From NCBI GenBank assembly GCA_903843315.1, contig CAIMPQ010000188.1:1-25899 (forward strand): a DNA stretch of 25,899 nucleotides, in the 5' to 3' direction. Under the pieces are notes generated by a model that saw nothing but the letters and a program-made list of their open reading frames with translations, did no database searches and was not told the origin of the DNA. The translations under genes were made by a program, and so were the position numbers. Position 1 is the first letter of the stretch. Every line of letters begins with the position of its first letter. Source of the stretch: an uncultured beta proteobacterium (lineage in GTDB: Bacteria > Pseudomonadota > Gammaproteobacteria > Burkholderiales > Burkholderiaceae). This document shows, piece by piece, positions 22,299 to 25,899 of the stretch.

Positions 22299-22837
22299 TG
22301 TCCGAAGCCCAAGAATCCCAAGCTCTTGAAGGTATTGCTGAGCTTTCTTTTCTACCGATGCAAGTTGCGGATTTAGATGAAGTCCTGGCAATTGAATCGG
22401 TATCCCATTTACACCCCTGGACTAGGGGAAACTTCTCAGATTCATTGGCCGCAGGACATTGGGCCTATTGCATTCGTCCTCAAGTAGATCAGGCCATTAA
22501 GGGATCGTATTTAGATCCAACAGTCTTATGGGCCTACTGCATTTTATTTCCAGCAGTCGACGAATTACATCTACTCAATATCACGGTGTCGCCCAAATTG
22601 CGCAAGTTTGGTTTAGGGTCAAGAATCATGGCCTCCATTGAAAGTGTAGCCGCACAGCAAAATATTCCCCGAATTATTCTGGAAGTCAGACCGTCTAATG
22701 CTGCTGCTATTCGTTTATATCAAAAGCTGGGCTACGAACAAATTGGCATCCGTAAGAATTATTACCCAGCCAGCCCTGAGAACGACGGACGTGAAGATGC
22801 GGTGGTAATGGCGAAATCGATTAAGCTAGCGCCATGA
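22298..22837 (+). CDS. rimI: Ribosomal protein bS18 alanine N-acetyltransferase (RimI), GNAT family
   Basis: The 179-residue GNAT protein matches RimI. FLPMQVADLDEVLAIE and HLHPWTRGNFSDSLAAG occur at the N-terminus. HLLNITVSPKLRKFGLGSRI holds the acetyl-CoA loop (Arg102 to Gly107), and ILEVRPSNAAAIRLYQKLGYEQIGIRKNYYP carries the conserved Glu and Tyr. It is longer than E. coli RimI (148 aa) by an N-terminal extension and an insert of about 15 residues (PQVDQAIKGSYLDPT) between two strands. RimI acetylates the N-terminus of ribosomal protein S18. It overlaps tsaB by one base and the next gene by four bases (ATGA), so the three are translationally coupled. The tsaB-rimI pairing is common in bacteria. 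Confidence 0.9.
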   Translation: MSEAQESQALEGIAELSFLPMQVADLDEVLAIESVSHLHPWTRGNFSDSLAAGHWAYCIRPQVDQAIKGSYLDPTVLWAYCILFPAVDELHLLNITVSPKLRKFGLGSRIMASIESVAAQQNIPRIILEVRPSNAAAIRLYQKLGYEQIGIRKNYYPASPENDGREDAVVMAKSIKLAP

Positions 22838-23370
22838 GCAATACGCATTCAATCTTTCTGAAAGAAATGGGCATTACTGAATGGAGTTCCAGGGATGGAT
22901 CTGCTGAAGTCCTGACGCCCACACAAGCTTCAGTTGTTGTAAAGCAGAGTGCCCCCGTAGAAGTTCAAATTACAGAGCACGTGCCTCAAGGCAATTGGTG
23001 GTTTTTTGGCGCTCAACCTCAAGGGGATGCGCAGATCTTGTTTCAGAATCTGATTCGAACACTTGGCCTCACCCCTCAAGAATGGAACTGGAAAAGTGCC
23101 ACAGACAATTTAAGTCAACTCACGTCTCCAGACAATGGTAGGCCATTAGTAGCGCTTGCTTTTGGTGGTCCGGTTGCGCAGAAAATTACCGGCGAAAGAG
23201 ATGTTTTGGCACAATTACGTGAAACTGTCCTGGCTTTAAATACTGGCAATGACGAGGAGATACCAGTGATTGCCACATTTGATTTAGCTCAAATCATTTC
23301 TAAGCCTAGAGATAAAGCCTTGCTTTGGCAGGATCTTTTGCTAGCGAAGTCGGTACTTCAAAACAGCTAG
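22834..23370 (+). CDS. HolD-like protein, candidate DNA polymerase III psi subunit (uracil-glycosylase-like fold)
   Basis: The 178-residue protein is easily dismissed as hypothetical. Its N-terminus, FLKEMGITEWSSR with Trp17, closely parallels E. coli HolD (LQQLGITQWSLR, also Trp17), the peptide by which psi binds the clamp loader. The C-terminus ISKPRDKALLWQDL parallels HolD RANPTARAALWQQI, and LFQNLIRTLGLTPQEW fits HolD VLRALTVSPDQV. In E. coli holD also adjoins rimI. The protein also looks like a decayed family 4/5 uracil-DNA glycosylase: GAQPQG where GEAPG is expected, FDLAQII for HPAYLL, and no cysteine for an iron-sulfur cluster. HolD is known to have a glycosylase-like fold, so both readings agree. 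Residues 21-50 look disordered. It overlaps rimI by four bases. Comparisons are from memory; no search was run. Confidence 0.68.
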   Translation: MSNTHSIFLKEMGITEWSSRDGSAEVLTPTQASVVVKQSAPVEVQITEHVPQGNWWFFGAQPQGDAQILFQNLIRTLGLTPQEWNWKSATDNLSQLTSPDNGRPLVALAFGGPVAQKITGERDVLAQLRETVLALNTGNDEEIPVIATFDLAQIISKPRDKALLWQDLLLAKSVLQNS

Positions 23371-23402
23371 CTAAGAGTAAAGACGATACAACTTAAACGG
23401 AA

Positions 23403-24722
23403 TTAATGTTTATGTTCGCCGATGAGATGCATGGAATCATATTCAGCTTGATTTCTGGCATGACGCTTTATTACCAGCCACATAATCGTACTGACAGCCA
23501 CTCCAAAACCAATAATGACGTAGGTAACAGAGGCGTCGAGCCAAATGAGTAAGGAATAAATTGCCAGCATCATTAAGACGGAAATATTTTCGTTAAAGTT
23601 TTGTACTGCAATGGAATGACCTGCAGACATAAGTACATGACCGCGATGCTGCAATAGGGCATTCATTGGTACTACAAAGTAACCAGCCAACCAGCCAACC
23701 AACATTAGTAAGAAATAGGCAGGCAATAAATTGAGGGTGATATGCATCTTCCCAATGGTGAGAATGCTGATATCTGGCAGCATATCTGAGTTATAGACGG
23801 CCATTACGCAGACTACTAAGCCCATGGCAATGCCATAAGGTAGAACATTTAAAGATTTGCGTAGAGGTATGCGCCATGCCGCGTATACAGCACCTCCCGC
23901 AACACCTACCGCCGATACTGCCTGGAGAATAGCGCCTTGCGATAAATTCATATGGAGTGCAGTTTGTGCCCACTTAATCACGATGAACTGCAGGGTTGCA
24001 CCTGCACCCCAGAACAAAGTGGTTACTGCTAATGAAATTTGACCCAAACGGTCATTCCATAAAGTCTTGAAGCAAACTGCGAAGTCCTTCACCAATTCGA
24101 TGGGATTGGTTTTTTGAGAAACATAGCGAGCGCCGGTATCTGGAATCTTCAAATTAATGAGTGCTGCTATTACATAAATCATCATAATGATCAGAATGGC
24201 AGATTCTGCGGGGGTATCAATTCCGGTCTCGAAAGTGGGCATATCTAAAGATAGTAAGCTTTGGGATACGGAGTTGCTAATCAGGACTCCACCCAAAACT
24301 GTTCCTAAAATAATTGAGCCAACCGTTAAACCTTCAATCCAGCCATTTGCTGCTACCAACTTTTCAGGGGGAAGTAATTCCGTCAAAATTCCATATTTAG
24401 CAGGAGAATACGCTGCAGCACCCAGACCAACGATTGCATAAGCTAATAAAGGGTGACTACCGAACAGCATCACCATGCAGCCGACAAATTTGATGGTGTT
24501 GGTGATGAACATGACATTGCCTTTTGGACGGGAGTCCGCAAAGGCGCCTACGAAGGCGGCAAGCACTACATAGGACAATACAAAGAATAATTTCAGCAAA
24601 GGCGTCATCCAGGCCGGAGCATGGAGCTGGGCCAAGAGGGCGATTGCTGCAATCAGCAGGGCGTTATCAGCAAGCGACGAAAAAAATTGCGCCGCCATAA
24701 TGATGTAAAAGCTGCGGTTCAT
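23403..24722 (-). CDS. lplT: Lysophospholipid transporter LplT-like MFS protein
   Basis: LplT flips lysophospholipids across the inner membrane for re-acylation. The 439-residue protein has about 12 hydrophobic helices. The N-terminus MNRSFYIIMAAQFFSSLADNALLIAAIALL matches LplT, as do GAFADSRPKGNVMF, AAAYSPAKYGILTELLPPEKLVAANGWIEG and GWLAGYFVVPMNALLQHRGH. It is longer than E. coli LplT (397 aa), mainly from a loop after helix 5 (SLLSLDMPTFETGIDTPAES) and a polar tail rich in His and Lys. The E. coli partner acyltransferase gene aas is not adjacent here, so the acylating partner must be elsewhere. It diverges from alr over about 50 bp and converges on the HolD-like gene. Confidence 0.88.
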   Translation of the reverse strand: MNRSFYIIMAAQFFSSLADNALLIAAIALLAQLHAPAWMTPLLKLFFVLSYVVLAAFVGAFADSRPKGNVMFITNTIKFVGCMVMLFGSHPLLAYAIVGLGAAAYSPAKYGILTELLPPEKLVAANGWIEGLTVGSIILGTVLGGVLISNSVSQSLLSLDMPTFETGIDTPAESAILIIMMIYVIAALINLKIPDTGARYVSQKTNPIELVKDFAVCFKTLWNDRLGQISLAVTTLFWGAGATLQFIVIKWAQTALHMNLSQGAILQAVSAVGVAGGAVYAAWRIPLRKSLNVLPYGIAMGLVVCVMAVYNSDMLPDISILTIGKMHITLNLLPAYFLLMLVGWLAGYFVVPMNALLQHRGHVLMSAGHSIAVQNFNENISVLMMLAIYSLLIWLDASVTYVIIGFGVAVSTIMWLVIKRHARNQAEYDSMHLIGEHKH

Positions 24723-24757
24723 TCGTACAATCTAGTCATTACTTCAATTAAAACATG

Positions 24758-24775
24758 AAAGGAGGGGTGAATATG
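24758..24775 (+). promoter_or_regulatory. Strong Shine-Dalgarno fixing the alr start
   Basis: AAAGGAGGGG (24758-24767) lies 5 nt before the ATG at 24773-24775, with its GGAGG core ending 7 nt before it. The upstream in-frame ATG at 24755 would translate through this site and has no ribosome-binding site of its own. Confidence 0.7.
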
Positions 24776-25891
24776 GGTGCATCAGCTAACGGCTTGATAA
24801 ATAGACCAATTTTGGCATCTATTCATACTGAGGCCTTTCAGCATAATTTAAACCGAGTTCGGGAGCTTGCTCCAGAATCCAAAATTTGGTCTGTCATCAA
24901 GGCTAGGGCATATGGCCATTCCTTTGATGCCGCTCTCAAGGGATTGGGTTCTACTGATGGGTTTGCGCTCTTAGATATACAGGATGCTGTATGGCTAAGA
25001 GAACATGGCTGGAAGGGCCGTATTCTGCTTTTAGAGGGTTTATTCCACGAAAATGAACTTCCTTTAGTGCAGGACTTATCTTGTGATCTGGTGGTTCACT
25101 GTGATGCCCAAGTCGCATGGCTTGAGACCTTTAATGCCCATAAGCCCATTAATGTTTTTTTGAAAATGAATTCGGGTATGAATCGCCTCGGATTTAAACC
25201 TAAAGACTATCGAACGGCTTTCCATCGACTACATGCTGCTGGATATCGCATGCATCACATGACCCACTTTGCCAACGCCGATCAAGTGGATCAACAGCCC
25301 TCTGTAGGCAGTCAATTAGAAGTTTTCAATGATGCTATTGAGGGGCTCGAGGGTTCCACCTCTTTAGCAAATTCTGCAGCCATCCTTTGGCATCGTAATG
25401 CCTTGGGTGACTGGGTTAGACCCGGAATCATGCTGTATGGGGCATCCCCATCAGGCCTGTATGCAGATATCGAGCATGCACACCTGCGTGCAGTAATGCA
25501 GCTTCATAGTGAAATTATTGATATTCAGGAATTACAAAAAGGCGATCGAATTGGTTATGGCGGTCGCTATGAGGCTCTAGAATCGATGCGCATTGGGGTA
25601 GTTGCTTGTGGCTATGCGGATGGCTATCCTCGTCATGCTAAAGATGGCACGCCTGTATGGGTTAATAATGCCAGCCAAACTGGCACAGGAATGATTTGTC
25701 CAATCGTAGGACGTGTATCAATGGATATGTTAACGATCGATTTACGGAATGCACCTCAGGCACGGATTGGTAGCGTTGTAGAGTTGTGGGGCGATCGCAT
25801 TCCGGTTGATACAGTTGCGCAAATGAGCCATACCATTGGCTATGAACTACTTTGTGCAGTGGCGCCCCGCGTACCAGTTGAAATCAAATAA
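24773..25891 (+). CDS. alr: Alanine racemase
   Basis: This PLP enzyme supplies D-alanine for peptidoglycan. The 372-residue protein has the fold type III barrel with the PLP lysine at Lys43 in VIKARAYGHS. KMNSGMNRLGF and THFANAD follow, then WVRPGIMLYGASP, the catalytic tyrosine Tyr262 in RIGYGGRYEA, and CGYADGYPRH with VGRVSMDMLTIDL in the C-terminal beta domain. In the PLP motif the usual KANAYGHG reads KARAYGHS, two uncommon changes next to the lysine; all catalytic residues remain. The start at 24773 is set by a strong Shine-Dalgarno; an ATG at 24755 would add six residues. The gene ends 8 bp before the window edge. Confidence 0.96.
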   Translation: MGASANGLINRPILASIHTEAFQHNLNRVRELAPESKIWSVIKARAYGHSFDAALKGLGSTDGFALLDIQDAVWLREHGWKGRILLLEGLFHENELPLVQDLSCDLVVHCDAQVAWLETFNAHKPINVFLKMNSGMNRLGFKPKDYRTAFHRLHAAGYRMHHMTHFANADQVDQQPSVGSQLEVFNDAIEGLEGSTSLANSAAILWHRNALGDWVRPGIMLYGASPSGLYADIEHAHLRAVMQLHSEIIDIQELQKGDRIGYGGRYEALESMRIGVVACGYADGYPRHAKDGTPVWVNNASQTGTGMICPIVGRVSMDMLTIDLRNAPQARIGSVVELWGDRIPVDTVAQMSHTIGYELLCAVAPRVPVEIK

Positions 25892-25899
25892 CAACTACA

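Noticed and set aside
22834..23370. Active family 4 uracil-DNA glycosylase
   Set aside because: There is no cysteine for the iron-sulfur cluster, and the GEAPG and HPAYLL motifs are lost, so activity of that class is very unlikely.
1..25899. Insertion sequences, prophage, CRISPR arrays or defence systems
   Set aside because: No transposase, integrase, Cas or restriction gene and no regularly spaced repeats were seen; gene content is core metabolic and housekeeping.

Overview
The window looks like a chromosomal segment of a freshwater betaproteobacterium of the Burkholderiaceae, most likely Polynucleobacter or a close relative. This rests on overall protein character, moderate GC content, the parE-parC pair joined by a TAATG overlap, and the compact layout; no database search was possible. 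There are no insertion sequences, phage genes or CRISPR arrays. It is a densely packed core-genome region, so the interest lies in unusual proteins and regulatory sites rather than in an island.

Layout, left to right. (1) Positions 1-1083: the N-terminal part of a Nudix hydrolase running off the left edge, a hairpin made of two perfect DnaA-box 9-mers, and tRNA-Arg(CCU). (2) 1137-3751, minus strand: a family III CoA-transferase, an MFS carrier and a tiny membrane protein with a GTG start, in one tight operon. (3) 3831-8266: both topoisomerase IV subunits. (4) 8279-12514: XdhC and, divergently, a MocA-type cytidylyltransferase, then RidA, a CoxE-like VWA protein and a MoxR/CoxD-like AAA+ ATPase. 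These are molybdenum-hydroxylase maturation functions with no hydroxylase in the window. (5) 12655-13481: two single-haem c-type cytochromes behind a perfect FNR-type box, closed by a two-way terminator. (6) 13501-21538: a GntR/FCD regulator and the divergent methylmalonyl-CoA operon (mutase, MeaB chaperone, propionyl-CoA carboxylase beta and alpha, VOC epimerase-like protein), with a perfect 22-bp palindrome between them. (7) 21573-23370: tsaB, rimI and a protein resembling the DNA polymerase III psi subunit (HolD). (8) 23403-25891: LplT-like lysophospholipid transporter and, divergently, alanine racemase.

How the genes work together: pccA/pccB carboxylate propionyl-CoA, the VOC protein would epimerise methylmalonyl-CoA, the B12-dependent mutase makes succinyl-CoA, and MeaB protects the mutase. 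The GntR protein is the obvious candidate regulator. XdhC, MocA, CoxE-like and MoxR-like proteins would mature a Mo-hydroxylase encoded elsewhere.

Most noteworthy observations: the HolD-like protein beside rimI, repeating the E. coli holD-rimI neighbourhood; a QADLF sliding-clamp-type motif in an N-terminal extension of ParC; the 22-bp operator; the DnaA-box pair; and an epimerase-like protein that appears to lack canonical active-site residues.
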